From the NCBI GenBank assembly GCA_964615375.1, contig CAZTOW010000010.1:1-64000 (forward strand): 64,000 nucleotides of DNA, written 5' to 3'. Positions within the stretch are counted from its first letter, which is position 1. Every line of letters begins with the position of its first letter. A model generated the notes under the pieces. The model saw nothing but the letters and a program-made list of their open reading frames with translations. It was not told the DNA's origin and did not search any database. Source of the DNA: CAZKWG01 sp964615375 (GTDB taxonomy: Bacteria; Myxococcota_A; UBA796; CAZKWG01). Below are positions 1 to 7,837 of this stretch, piece by piece. A program made the translations under genes and the position numbers.

Positions 1-40
1 AAAACGCGCTTCGCTCGTGTTGGCGGGGAGATAGCGACAG

Positions 41-94
41 CAGTCGGGCGTTGACGTGCCAACCAATACACGAACCCATAGAATCGCCCGACTG
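41..94. repeat. 10-bp inverted repeat at window start
   Basis: CAGTCGGGCG at 41-50 is mirrored perfectly by CGCCCGACTG at 85-94 with a 34-base loop. It lies just before a kelch-like coding remnant and could form a hairpin. It has no T-run, so it is a weak terminator candidate. It may mark a recombination junction, but that is only a guess. Confidence 0.35.
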
Positions 95-386
95 TGAGCG
101 ATCGACCAGCAAGAATGCTCCAAGGCGCGACCGGAGGTCGCGTCTTGGCGACCAGGTCTACCTCGTGGCCGGGATGGCGAAGCTCACGGGCGAGGAGCGG
201 GATACCGTGCTGCGCGCCTCGCTCCACGACGACGGGACGCTCGGCGACTGGGAGGAGCTCGACGCGCTGCCCCTCGCGCGCGCACACAGCCACCAGGCCC
301 CGCTGTGGGCAGGGCACCAGACCTCCGCGGCGGGCTCCATTTCGCACGAGGTCCAGAGTGAGTTCTTCGTGGGGGCATTAGAATGA
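51..386 (+). pseudogene. C-terminal fragment of a kelch-like secreted protein
   Basis: The second half of this reading frame (from about residue 35) looks like one and a half kelch-type blades: GDQVYLVAG, then a DGTLGDWEELDALPLARAHSH stretch, then SISHEVQSEFFVG before the stop. Such blades are typical of Gly-rich beta-propeller surface proteins. The first about 35 residues do not look like protein. The frame is open back to the left window edge with no stop, so either the gene begins outside the window or this is a truncated 3' end joined to unrelated DNA. A TTG at 51 is the nearest start, without a convincing ribosome site. I favour a broken remnant but cannot exclude a real gene entering from the left. 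Confidence 0.4.
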
Positions 387-422
387 CCTGCGTCCCAACC
401 AATCGAAGCGCCAACACCCGAG

Positions 423-1334
423 ATGACCGTGCGAACACTGCTCCCGCGTTGCATGCTCCTCGCCCCTACCCTCCTCGCCCTCGTCGCCTGCCCGGAGGAG
501 CCCTCGGAGAAGCCCTCCGACTCCAGCGGCCTCACCCCGGCCGACCTCGACGAGGACGGATTCACGGAAGACGTGGACTGCGACGACGCGGACGAGGACA
601 CCCACCCAGAGGCGACGGAGCGCTGTGACGGGATCGACAACGACTGCGACGCGCTCATCGACGCCGAGGACCCAGGGCTCGCCGCGGAGGACATCTTCCC
701 CGACGAGGACGGAGACGGGTACGGAGACGACGCGGGCCAGACCACGGGCTGCCCGGACGGGAGCGCCTGGATCACCGAGAGCGGCGACTGCGACGACGCG
801 GACGAGGAGGTCCACCCGGGCGCGCGGGACCTGGAGGACGGTGTAGACAGCGACTGTGACGGCTCGGTGGACGAGGACGACGAAGAGCCCGAGACGCCCT
901 GGGAGTACGGATATTTCGTCGCCGGGAGGTGGGACGGCGACTGGACCTGCGTCAGCTATTACGGGACCGTGGTCAAAGATCACTCCGAGGAGAACCTCTG
1001 CGAGGGTTGCGACTACAGCCGGTTGATCTACGCCGAGCACATTCCCGAGAAGACGGCGCTCGCGGAGTGCGAGTGGGACACATACGAATATTGGGGCGAG
1101 ATCGAGAGCTTCTACAGCCTCTGGGGTTTCAGCGAAGCGCCCGCTGCCTACGGCTACCCGGTCGCCTACTACTACGCCGATGCATACGGGTACTGGTCAC
1201 GCGCCGTGCCGCTGGTTGAGGGCGAGAGCTACTATGGATACTCGTATCTCTCCTGGACCTGGTTCGACGAGGCGTCCAGCGCCGGGGGCCAGGAGATCGG
1301 GATCTTCTTGACCTACGTATACGAAGGCTACTGA
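423..1334 (+). CDS. MopE-module lipoprotein with a Tyr/Trp-rich C-terminal domain
   Basis: A 303-residue secreted lipoprotein of unknown function. The N-terminus is a signal peptide ending in a lipobox (LVAC, Cys23). Two MopE-type Cys/Asp modules follow at about residues 50-82 and 121-153 (DCDD, then CDGIDNDCD or DGVDSDCDG). Such modules belong to the putative metal-binding MopE motif family. Residues about 163-303 form a compact domain rich in Tyr and Trp (FVAGRWDGDWTC, CEGCDYS, PVAYYYAD, YGYSYLSW). The same domain ends the protein at 2755-3828, and the two share their whole layout, so they are paralogues split by a divergent ATPase gene. I do not recognise the C-terminal domain. Secretion and lipidation are well supported; the role is not. 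Confidence 0.85.
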   Translation: MTVRTLLPRCMLLAPTLLALVACPEEPSEKPSDSSGLTPADLDEDGFTEDVDCDDADEDTHPEATERCDGIDNDCDALIDAEDPGLAAEDIFPDEDGDGYGDDAGQTTGCPDGSAWITESGDCDDADEEVHPGARDLEDGVDSDCDGSVDEDDEEPETPWEYGYFVAGRWDGDWTCVSYYGTVVKDHSEENLCEGCDYSRLIYAEHIPEKTALAECEWDTYEYWGEIESFYSLWGFSEAPAAYGYPVAYYYADAYGYWSRAVPLVEGESYYGYSYLSWTWFDEASSAGGQEIGIFLTYVYEGY

Positions 1335-1338
1335 CCCG

Positions 1339-2679
1339 TCAGAGATCCTTGAGGATGCTCGCCAGGTCTCCGTGGTCTCCGTCCAGATCCAGCACGCCGT
1401 CCTCCCCGACGCTGCCGCGGGAGGCCCTCGCGGGGGCGCGCGGCGGGGGCGCGGCGCGGGGGCGGAGCGCGGGCGCGGGCTCGCGCGGCGGGGTGTAGGG
1501 CGCCGGGGCGTAGGCCGGCGGCGACGCGAAGGGCGCGGGCGATGGCGCGGCGTTGTCCTCGGGGAGCGGCTCGCGGGCGGCGTCGCGGGAGCGCACGAAC
1601 CAGCGCTCGCGCGTGTCCTGCCAGCGGCGCCAGCGCTCCAGGGTCCACATGCCGTCGGTCCCGCCGAGCTGCATGAGCGAGGGGATGCGCACCAGCATCC
1701 CCTGGCGCACGCTGGCCCGGACGGCGTCGTTGCTGACCAGCACCTCGCACTCGGGCACGCGGACGCCGATCTCCGGGCGCAGCACGAGGCGCTGCGCGAC
1801 GACGGCCACCAGGCACTCGGCCAGAGAGGCCTGCACCGCGGGCTGGGCTTCGGGGGCGAAGCTGCCGATGATCCGGCTCAGGGCCTCGGCGGGCGTGCCC
1901 GCATGCAGCGTGGTGATGACCAGGTGCCCGGTCTCCGCCGCCAGCAGGGCCAGCCGGATGGTCTCCGCCTCGCGCACCTCGCCGACCACCAGCACGTCGG
2001 GGTCCTCGCGCAGGGCGTCGACCAGGCCCTGCTGGAAGCTCGGTGTGTCCCGCCCCACCTCGCGCTGCCGGATGAAGGCGCGGCGCGGGCGGAAGGCGTG
2101 CTCGATCGGCTGCTCCAGCGTGACGACGTGGCAGGGGCGCGCGCGGTTGATCTCCTCGATCAGCGCGGCGATGGTCGAGCTCTTTCCCGACCCGGTGGCC
2201 CCGGTCACCACGATGAGGCCGTGCGAGCGCGTCGTGAGCTGCGCCAGGTCCGGGTGGAGGTTCAGGGTCTCCAGGGTGGCCTGGAAGGGGTGCAGCAGGC
2301 GCACCGCCAGGCCCACGCCGCGGGCGCTGCGCAGGACGTGGATCCGGCAGCGCACGCCGGCCAGGACCAGCGAGAGGTCGGCGGAGCGCCGGGCCTCGAA
2401 TTCGGCCCAGAGATCGCCGGGGAGCAGGCGGGACGCCTCCGACTGGAGCGCGTCCGGGCTCAGCGCGCCCTCCATGGGCCGGAGCTGACCGTGGACGCGC
2501 AGGGTGGGGGGCAGGCCGGGCTCCAGGTGCAGGTCGCTGGCGCCCTGCTGGCTGGCCTGGTGGACGAGGGCTTGAAGGAGGGACACGCTCACCTCTTCGA
2601 GGTGCAACACGCCGAGGGCCCGGGGGCTTCCGCGCGTCGCCGCACCCTCGAGGCTGGACAAAGCCCACCGGGTGCACAT
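1339..2679 (-). CDS. PilT-like twitching/secretion ATPase
   Basis: This is a hexameric motor ATPase of the PilT/PilU/GspE superfamily. From the ATG at 2679, the N-terminal PAS-like part (ASDLHLEPGLPPTLRVHG, about 48-65) is followed by Walker A GATGSGKS (160-167), an Asp box (LEQPIEH), Walker B with its catalytic Glu (DVLVVGEVRE) and a His box (GHLVITTLHA, 251-260). A region resembling the PilT AIRNLIREGK motif follows (AVRASVRQGMLVRIPSLMQ). The last about 90 residues are a Pro/Ala-rich tail unusual for PilT. GTG 2586 has a better ribosome site (GAAGAGG) and matches where family members usually begin, so the true start may lie there. It is divergent from the lipoprotein at 2755, and no pilus genes are nearby, so it is an orphan motor. 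Confidence 0.85.
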   Translation of the reverse strand: MCTRWALSSLEGAATRGSPRALGVLHLEEVSVSLLQALVHQASQQGASDLHLEPGLPPTLRVHGQLRPMEGALSPDALQSEASRLLPGDLWAEFEARRSADLSLVLAGVRCRIHVLRSARGVGLAVRLLHPFQATLETLNLHPDLAQLTTRSHGLIVVTGATGSGKSSTIAALIEEINRARPCHVVTLEQPIEHAFRPRRAFIRQREVGRDTPSFQQGLVDALREDPDVLVVGEVREAETIRLALLAAETGHLVITTLHAGTPAEALSRIIGSFAPEAQPAVQASLAECLVAVVAQRLVLRPEIGVRVPECEVLVSNDAVRASVRQGMLVRIPSLMQLGGTDGMWTLERWRRWQDTRERWFVRSRDAAREPLPEDNAAPSPAPFASPPAYAPAPYTPPREPAPALRPRAAPPPRAPARASRGSVGEDGVLDLDGDHGDLASILKDL

Positions 2680-2754
2680 TCTCTGTTCAACGGTGGCGGG
2701 ACCGCCGATCTTCGCTGGTAGCCGTCGGGACCGCTGGCCGAGCATGGGGGGCTC

Positions 2755-3828
2755 ATGCGCCGCGCGCTCCTTCTCTGGGGTCTCCAGCTCCTCTATGCCT
2801 GCCCACGCCCCAAGCCTGACAGCTGTCCGGACACCTCCAGCGCCTGCATCGACCAGGACGAGGATGGCTACACCAGGGACGTAGACTGCGAAGATCAGGA
2901 CCCGGAGATCCACCCCGACGCGACCGAGATCTGCGATGGCGTGGACAACGACTGCGATGGTCTGTCGGACCTTGCCGACCCTGATCTGGTGGGGGACGAC
3001 GTCTACATGGACGCGGACGGCGACGGATCTGGCGAGGGCGACCAGACGGTGAAGGGCTGCGCGGGAGAGCGACCCTACGTCACGGTGGGTGGCGACTGCG
3101 CGGACGACGACCCTGCGATCCACCCTGGCGTGGAGGATCCCTGCGACGGCGTCGATCAGGACTGCGACGGGGGAACGGACGAGGACGCGGAATTCAGCGC
3201 CTGGTTCCTGGACGCGGACGAGGACGGATACGGCGATCCAGACGAGCGCGTCGAGGCCTGCGACACGCCGGACGGCCGCGTGACCAATGACGAGGACTGT
3301 GACGACGGCGACGCCGAGATCCACCCTCGCGCCCACGAGGAGTACGACCGCGTGGACAACGACTGCGACGGCGAGATCGACGAGGCGTACGAGTACTACT
3401 ACTGGAGCGGGCTCTTCTTCGTCGGCCACTTCGACGAGGCGTGGACCTGCGTCAACCTCTACGCTGCCCGGGGGACCCCCTACTCCCGCGAGGCCCTGTG
3501 CGACGGCTGCGACTACAGTCTTCGGATCGACGCCGTGTACGAGCCCGGTGGCGTGTCAGAGATCGAAGAGTGCGACTGGGACGACTTCAGGCTCTGGGAA
3601 GAGATCACGAGCTTCAGCAGCGTCTGGGGCTTCGCCTACGAGCCCGACTTCTATCCATACCCTGTCGCCTACTACTACTACGCGGACTACTGGGTCAAAG
3701 TCTCCGCGCTTCAACATGGGACGAGCTTCTACGGTTATGACTACACGCGGTGGTACCTCCTCAAGGAGGAGTACGCCCCTGGCAACACCGAGGCCGGGGT
3801 GTTTTATGGGTATACATATATCTACTAG
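2755..3828 (+). CDS. MopE-module lipoprotein, paralogue of the 423-1334 product
   Basis: A 357-residue secreted lipoprotein with lipobox LLYAC (Cys16). It has three MopE-type modules (DCEDQDPEIHPDATEICDG, DCADDDPAIHPGVEDPCDG, DCDDGDAEIHPRAHEEYD), one more than its paralogue. The third has lost one Cys (EEYDRVDNDCDG). Between modules are EF-hand-like Asp-rich loops (DADGDGSGEGD, DADEDGYGDPD) that may bind calcium. The C-terminal domain from about residue 217 (FFVGHFDEAWTCVNLY, CDGCDYSLRID, PVAYYYYADYW, GYDYTRWYL) matches the end of the 423-1334 protein. Its start sits about 75 bases from the divergent PilT-like gene, so the two probably share a promoter region. Function is unknown; a surface or metal-binding role is inference. 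Confidence 0.87.
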   Translation: MRRALLLWGLQLLYACPRPKPDSCPDTSSACIDQDEDGYTRDVDCEDQDPEIHPDATEICDGVDNDCDGLSDLADPDLVGDDVYMDADGDGSGEGDQTVKGCAGERPYVTVGGDCADDDPAIHPGVEDPCDGVDQDCDGGTDEDAEFSAWFLDADEDGYGDPDERVEACDTPDGRVTNDEDCDDGDAEIHPRAHEEYDRVDNDCDGEIDEAYEYYYWSGLFFVGHFDEAWTCVNLYAARGTPYSREALCDGCDYSLRIDAVYEPGGVSEIEECDWDDFRLWEEITSFSSVWGFAYEPDFYPYPVAYYYYADYWVKVSALQHGTSFYGYDYTRWYLLKEEYAPGNTEAGVFYGYTYIY

Positions 3829-3871
3829 GATTGCAGGTCAGCGCTCCGGCGACCAGGGCCCACGCCCTGAC

Positions 3872-4576
3872 TCACATCTCTCCCCACACCCCGCGCCAGC
3901 AGACCCCGAGGGCGGAGTCGTCGTCCCCGTCGGTCCCGAGCTCGATGTCCACCTCACCCGCCAGCGGCGAGCCCTCCAGGATGAGCCGGCTCTCGCGCCA
4001 CGCGCGGTCCTCATCGCCGAACATGTCCGTGAGGCAGCTCTCTGCGCCGAGCGCCCAGTCCCCGCCCAGGCTGGCCTCCATCGCCTCCTCCTCCTGGAAC
4101 TCCCAGTCCAACCAGACCTGGTCCAGGGTCAGCGCGCTCGCGTCCAGGGTAAAGTCCCCGCGACTGCCGACCCGACTCGGCGTGGAGAAGTGGAGCTCGC
4201 CCGCCTCGTCCGTCACCTCGACGTCCAGCGGGACCCGCAGCACCTCGCCCGCGGGCAGGCCTCTATACGCGCAGCCCCCTGGATAGTCGACCGCGTCCAC
4301 CCGCGTGACCACCGCCGGGCTCCGCGCCGCGTCCACGCTCAGGCCCACCAGCAGCGTGGCCTCGCTCACGTCCGGCGTGTACTCCGTCCAGCGCGCCTCC
4401 AGCGTGAGCGGCGAGCCGAGCAGCGCCAGCAGCTCCTCGGCGGAGAAGCCGAGCGTGGCGTCCGCCCAGCCCACCTCCACCTCGGTCTCCTCGCAGAGCG
4501 TGACGGTGAAGTCTTGAGGCTCGCCGCTGACCTGGCAGGAGCTCAGGGTAACGAACAAGGGGAGCATTCGGCGCAT
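3872..4576 (-). CDS. Hypothetical lipoprotein
   Basis: A 234-residue protein with a short signal peptide and a lipobox-like end (TLSSC, Cys14). The mature part looks all-beta and acidic, with four further Cys (in TLCEE, GGCAY, ESCLT and GVCWR) that could form disulfides. I do not recognise a family. It is the last gene of a possible minus-strand run (YbjQ-like, helicase, this) with a 66-base gap from the helicase. The opposing lipoprotein at 2755-3828 converges with it. Confidence 0.7.
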   Translation of the reverse strand: MRRMLPLFVTLSSCQVSGEPQDFTVTLCEETEVEVGWADATLGFSAEELLALLGSPLTLEARWTEYTPDVSEATLLVGLSVDAARSPAVVTRVDAVDYPGGCAYRGLPAGEVLRVPLDVEVTDEAGELHFSTPSRVGSRGDFTLDASALTLDQVWLDWEFQEEEAMEASLGGDWALGAESCLTDMFGDEDRAWRESRLILEGSPLAGEVDIELGTDGDDDSALGVCWRGVWGEM

Positions 4577-4642
4577 GATGAACTCCAGGCGACGCGCTCA
4601 GGCGCATCGACAGGAGTATAACTGGCCGATCGGGTGAACCGC

Positions 4643-6289
4643 TCAGCGCTCCGGCTGCCAGGGCCCGCGCAGGCGCCGGATGCGCACCGTGGGGTCGCGG
4701 CGATCGGGACGGCGGGCGGCGGCCTCGAAGGCGTTGGCCGCGTCGGGGTGGACCTCGAAGTGGCTCTCGCCCTCCAGCACGCGGATGCGGCCGATGTAGC
4801 GGCGATCCACGGCCCCGCGCCGGCAGATGAGCGGCAGCAGCAGCTTGGGGAAGGCGTTGTCCCGCCGGCCGAGGTCGATGCGGAACCAGACGCCGTCCAC
4901 GACGTGCGGGGGCTTCTCCTCGGTGGGAGGCCGGGGCTGCTGCTGGCGACGGGCGCGCTCCTCGGCGAACATGCGCTCGAGCGCGACGGTGCGGGGCAGC
5001 TCCTCCGGCTCGGGCGCGCGGGCGCGGGAGGCGCGGACGAGCTCGGCCACGAGCGAGATCGGGTCGTGGGAGGCCAGCAGGCGGGTCGCCACCTCCAGAT
5101 CGGCCGCGTCGGGCTCCTCGGTGGGGATGAGGGTCTCGTAGAGGCGCTGCTGGTCCAGGGCCAGCACCTCGTCCACCGTGGGCACCAGGACCCAGTCCAC
5201 CTGAACCTGCGCGTTGTGGAAGAGGCGGCGGGCGATGGCCCGGCGGGCGGGCGGGACCAGCAGGACGGTGACGCCCTTCTTGCCGGCGCGCCCGGTGCGT
5301 CCGCTGCGGTGGACCAGGATCTCCGAGTCCATCGGCAGATCGGCGTGGATGACCAGCCCGAGATCGGGGATGTCCAGCCCGCGGGCGGCGACGTCGGTGG
5401 CCACCAGCACCCGGGCCCGCCCGTCGCGCAGGGCCATGAGCGAGCGGTCGCGCTCCTGCTGCGTGTAGTCGCCCGAGAGCGCGGTGGCGGCGAAGCCCCG
5501 CTCGACCAGGCGGGCGTGCAGGTGGGCCGCGCCCTCGCGGGTGGCGACGAAGACCAGGGCGCCCCGGCTCTCGGCGTGGCGCAGCACGTTGACCACCGCC
5601 AGATCGCGCTCCTCGGGGGCCACGATCATCGCGCGGTAGGTGATGTCGGCGTGGCGCTCGTCGGAGGCCACCTCCACGCGGGCGGCGTCGCGCTGGTAGC
5701 GGGAGCAGAGCTCCAGGATGCGCGCGGGCAGGGTCGCGGAGAACATCAGCGTGCGGCGCTCGGGCGGGGCGGCCTCCAGCAGGGCCTCCAGCTCCTCGCG
5801 GAAGCCGAGGTCCAGCATCTGGTCGGCCTCGTCCAGCACGAAGGCGCGCAGGCGGGAGAGGTCCAGGGCCCCGCGCTCCAGCAGGTCGCGCAGGCGCCCG
5901 GGGGTGCCGACCACAATGCTCACGCCCTCGTGCAGCCCGCGGAGCTGACGGCGGAAGTCCGCGCCGCCCATGCAGCAGAGCACGCGCGCCCCGGTGCCAG
6001 CGTAGAGCCAGCCGAGCTCCTGGCTCACCTGGCTGGCGAGCTCGCGCGTGGGGGCGACGACGAGGCAGAGCGGGGCCGAGCGCGCGCAGAGCTGCGGCGC
6101 GCTGAGCAGATCGGGGGCGACCGCCAGGCCGAAGCCCACGGTCTTGCCCGAGCCGGTCTGGGCGCTGACCAGCAGGTCTCTGCCCGCGAGCGCGGGGTCG
6201 AGCACCGCGGACTGAACGGGCGTCGGCTCGGTGTAGCCGCGCGCCTGAAGTGCGGCGCCGAGCGCCGGATGGACCTGTGCGAAGGACAT
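4643..6289 (-). CDS. DEAD-box ATP-dependent RNA helicase with DbpA-type RNA-binding tail
   Basis: A cytoplasmic RNA helicase of 548 residues. The full motif set is visible: Q-motif with PTPVQ (about 3-26), Walker A AQTGSGKT (43-50), PTREL (80-84), TPGR (129-132), DEAD (153-156), SAT (184-186), ARGLDIP (302-308) and HRSGRTGR (327-334). After a linker the last about 80 residues (from about 470) resemble the RRM-like RNA-binding domain of DbpA/CsdA proteins, which direct helicases to rRNA. The role is therefore probably ribosome assembly or cold adaptation. Whether it is DbpA or CsdA proper cannot be fixed, so no symbol is given. The start ATG 6289 directly precedes the Q-motif, and the YbjQ-like gene lies 36 bases upstream on the same strand. 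Confidence 0.95.
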   Translation of the reverse strand: MSFAQVHPALGAALQARGYTEPTPVQSAVLDPALAGRDLLVSAQTGSGKTVGFGLAVAPDLLSAPQLCARSAPLCLVVAPTRELASQVSQELGWLYAGTGARVLCCMGGADFRRQLRGLHEGVSIVVGTPGRLRDLLERGALDLSRLRAFVLDEADQMLDLGFREELEALLEAAPPERRTLMFSATLPARILELCSRYQRDAARVEVASDERHADITYRAMIVAPEERDLAVVNVLRHAESRGALVFVATREGAAHLHARLVERGFAATALSGDYTQQERDRSLMALRDGRARVLVATDVAARGLDIPDLGLVIHADLPMDSEILVHRSGRTGRAGKKGVTVLLVPPARRAIARRLFHNAQVQVDWVLVPTVDEVLALDQQRLYETLIPTEEPDAADLEVATRLLASHDPISLVAELVRASRARAPEPEELPRTVALERMFAEERARRQQQPRPPTEEKPPHVVDGVWFRIDLGRRDNAFPKLLLPLICRRGAVDRRYIGRIRVLEGESHFEVHPDAANAFEAAARRPDRRDPTVRIRRLRGPWQPER

Positions 6290-6325
6290 GGCCGGGCGGC
6301 TATCGCGTTCCCGACCATTGCGCCG

Positions 6326-7573
6326 CTATTGCTGCGCGATGGAGAGCAGGGCCCCCGCGCAGCCCATCGCCACCATGAAGAGGGTCATGACCACGGCGAC
6401 GATGAGCCCGACCGCCGAATTGGCGCGCTGGCCCACCACAGCCACGTTGTGGGCGGTGGTCGCCATCGGGCTCGGGTCGCTGCGCGAGAGCGCGCCGTGA
6501 TCCTCGCTCACCTTGTCGATGATGATGGCCTGGGGGATGAGCTGCCGGCTCTTCGTCCCGAAGCCCTCCTCCTTGCGCACCGCCGTCCCGATGGCCATCA
6601 CCTCGATGAGCCCCGGCGAGAGCTCGCGGATGCTCAGGCGGTTGCCGACGACCTGCTCGCCCCCCAGGCGCTCGGCCTCCTCGGCCAGCAGCCGGCGGCA
6701 GTTGGCGCGGGCGCCGTAGACCAGGCTGGTCAGCTCGGGCAGCTCGCCGCGGCTCATGCCCTTGAGCATGGTCCCGATGCCGCCCACCACGCCGAGCGCG
6801 TACACGGAGGTCGCCATCACCAGCTGCACGGGCACCAGCCCGAGCTGGGCGAGGTTCCACAGCTCCTGGCCCGTGAGCTCCGAGGTGCGGACCTGATCGG
6901 GGGACTCCGGCTTCCCCAGCCGCGGGTGCCAGGCCGCCGTGCCCGTCATCAGCAGCTCCACGGCGGCGCCGTAGGGCAGGATCCGGGTCTCGATGTCCAC
7001 CACCGCGTTCGCCCCCATCCGCGCGGCCTCCTCGCGCAGCCGCTTCAGGGCGAGGTGGCGGATGTGGTTGTACATCTGGGAGAATTCGGTGACCTCCCCG
7101 CGGGCCAGCGTGCGCAGCGAGCCGGAGATCCCCCGCCCGAGGCCGAGCGCGTAGGCCACGTTGCCCATGGCGAAGTGCAGCGGCTGGTAGCCCGCGTCCA
7201 GGTGGCAGTAGATCTGCATCCCGGAGGAGGCGCAGGAGAAGAAGGAGCCGCCTCCGCCGTGAACGGCCGTCCCCTGCGCCAGGAACTCGGTGTAGCCGCC
7301 CAGCGTGCGCAGCTCGCTGCCCACCCCGCAGACGCCCGAGGCCCCGTGCTTCTTCGCCTCCTCCTCCATGCGGGAGATGGCGGCGTGCCGACCCTCGGCG
7401 ATGAGCCGGGTCACGCCCTCGACCTCACCGCCCGCCAGCCCGCGGCCCAGGGCCCCGAGCCCGCCCACGATGCCCAGCGAGCACACGCTGTTGCCCACCA
7501 CGATCTCGCCGGGCGCGTAGCCCTGCTGGTGGAGGCAGAAGATCTCGTTCCCGGAGAGCCCGCTGACGATCAT
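6326..7573 (-). CDS. Triplicated YbjQ-type (UPF0145) protein with C-terminal membrane helix
   Basis: A 415-residue protein made of three copies of the YbjQ/UPF0145 heavy-metal-binding-like fold. Each copy has the same signature: a GNSVCSLG, GNVAYALG or ATSVYALG strand, a Gly-rich turn, helical Ala/Arg stretches (ISRMEEEAKKHGA, LKRLREEAARMGA, CRRLLAEEAERLG) and a final strand ending in GTAV or GTAA. A stretch of about 25 hydrophobic residues near the C-terminus (VGLIVAVVMTLFMVAMG) is a membrane anchor. YbjQ proteins normally have one domain and form pentamers; three in tandem is unusual. Function is unknown. It probably shares an operon with the helicase. Confidence 0.85.
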   Translation of the reverse strand: MIVSGLSGNEIFCLHQQGYAPGEIVVGNSVCSLGIVGGLGALGRGLAGGEVEGVTRLIAEGRHAAISRMEEEAKKHGASGVCGVGSELRTLGGYTEFLAQGTAVHGGGGSFFSCASSGMQIYCHLDAGYQPLHFAMGNVAYALGLGRGISGSLRTLARGEVTEFSQMYNHIRHLALKRLREEAARMGANAVVDIETRILPYGAAVELLMTGTAAWHPRLGKPESPDQVRTSELTGQELWNLAQLGLVPVQLVMATSVYALGVVGGIGTMLKGMSRGELPELTSLVYGARANCRRLLAEEAERLGGEQVVGNRLSIRELSPGLIEVMAIGTAVRKEEGFGTKSRQLIPQAIIIDKVSEDHGALSRSDPSPMATTAHNVAVVGQRANSAVGLIVAVVMTLFMVAMGCAGALLSIAQQ

Positions 7574-7837
7574 CTCGACTCCTCGAAGGTGAGGCGATCA
7601 TAGCGCACGTGGACCGTTGACATCGGTGCGTTCTGGTATTTCGCGGAGGGGCCTTCATTGACACGTCAACCCCACAGCGAGACTTGTGCTCTTAGATTCA
7701 ATGGCCCGCTGGTGCGGAAGGTGTAAATTCCCGGTGCGGGTGCCCCCGGCCGTGACTATGGTCTGGCGGCAAGCCTGCCGCGGCGGGCGCATCTTCGAGC
7801 TCCACAGACCCGCCCAATCAACCGATAGGGGGAGACC

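Noticed and set aside
2700..3429. N-terminal extension of the PilT-like ORF under the 2755 gene
   Set aside because: The extension is antisense to a well-supported lipoprotein and consists of Val/Asp-type repeat residues.
4634..7603. 989-codon plus-strand ORF
   Set aside because: It is the antisense shadow of the helicase and YbjQ-type genes, with low-complexity His/Gln/Val composition and no family motifs.
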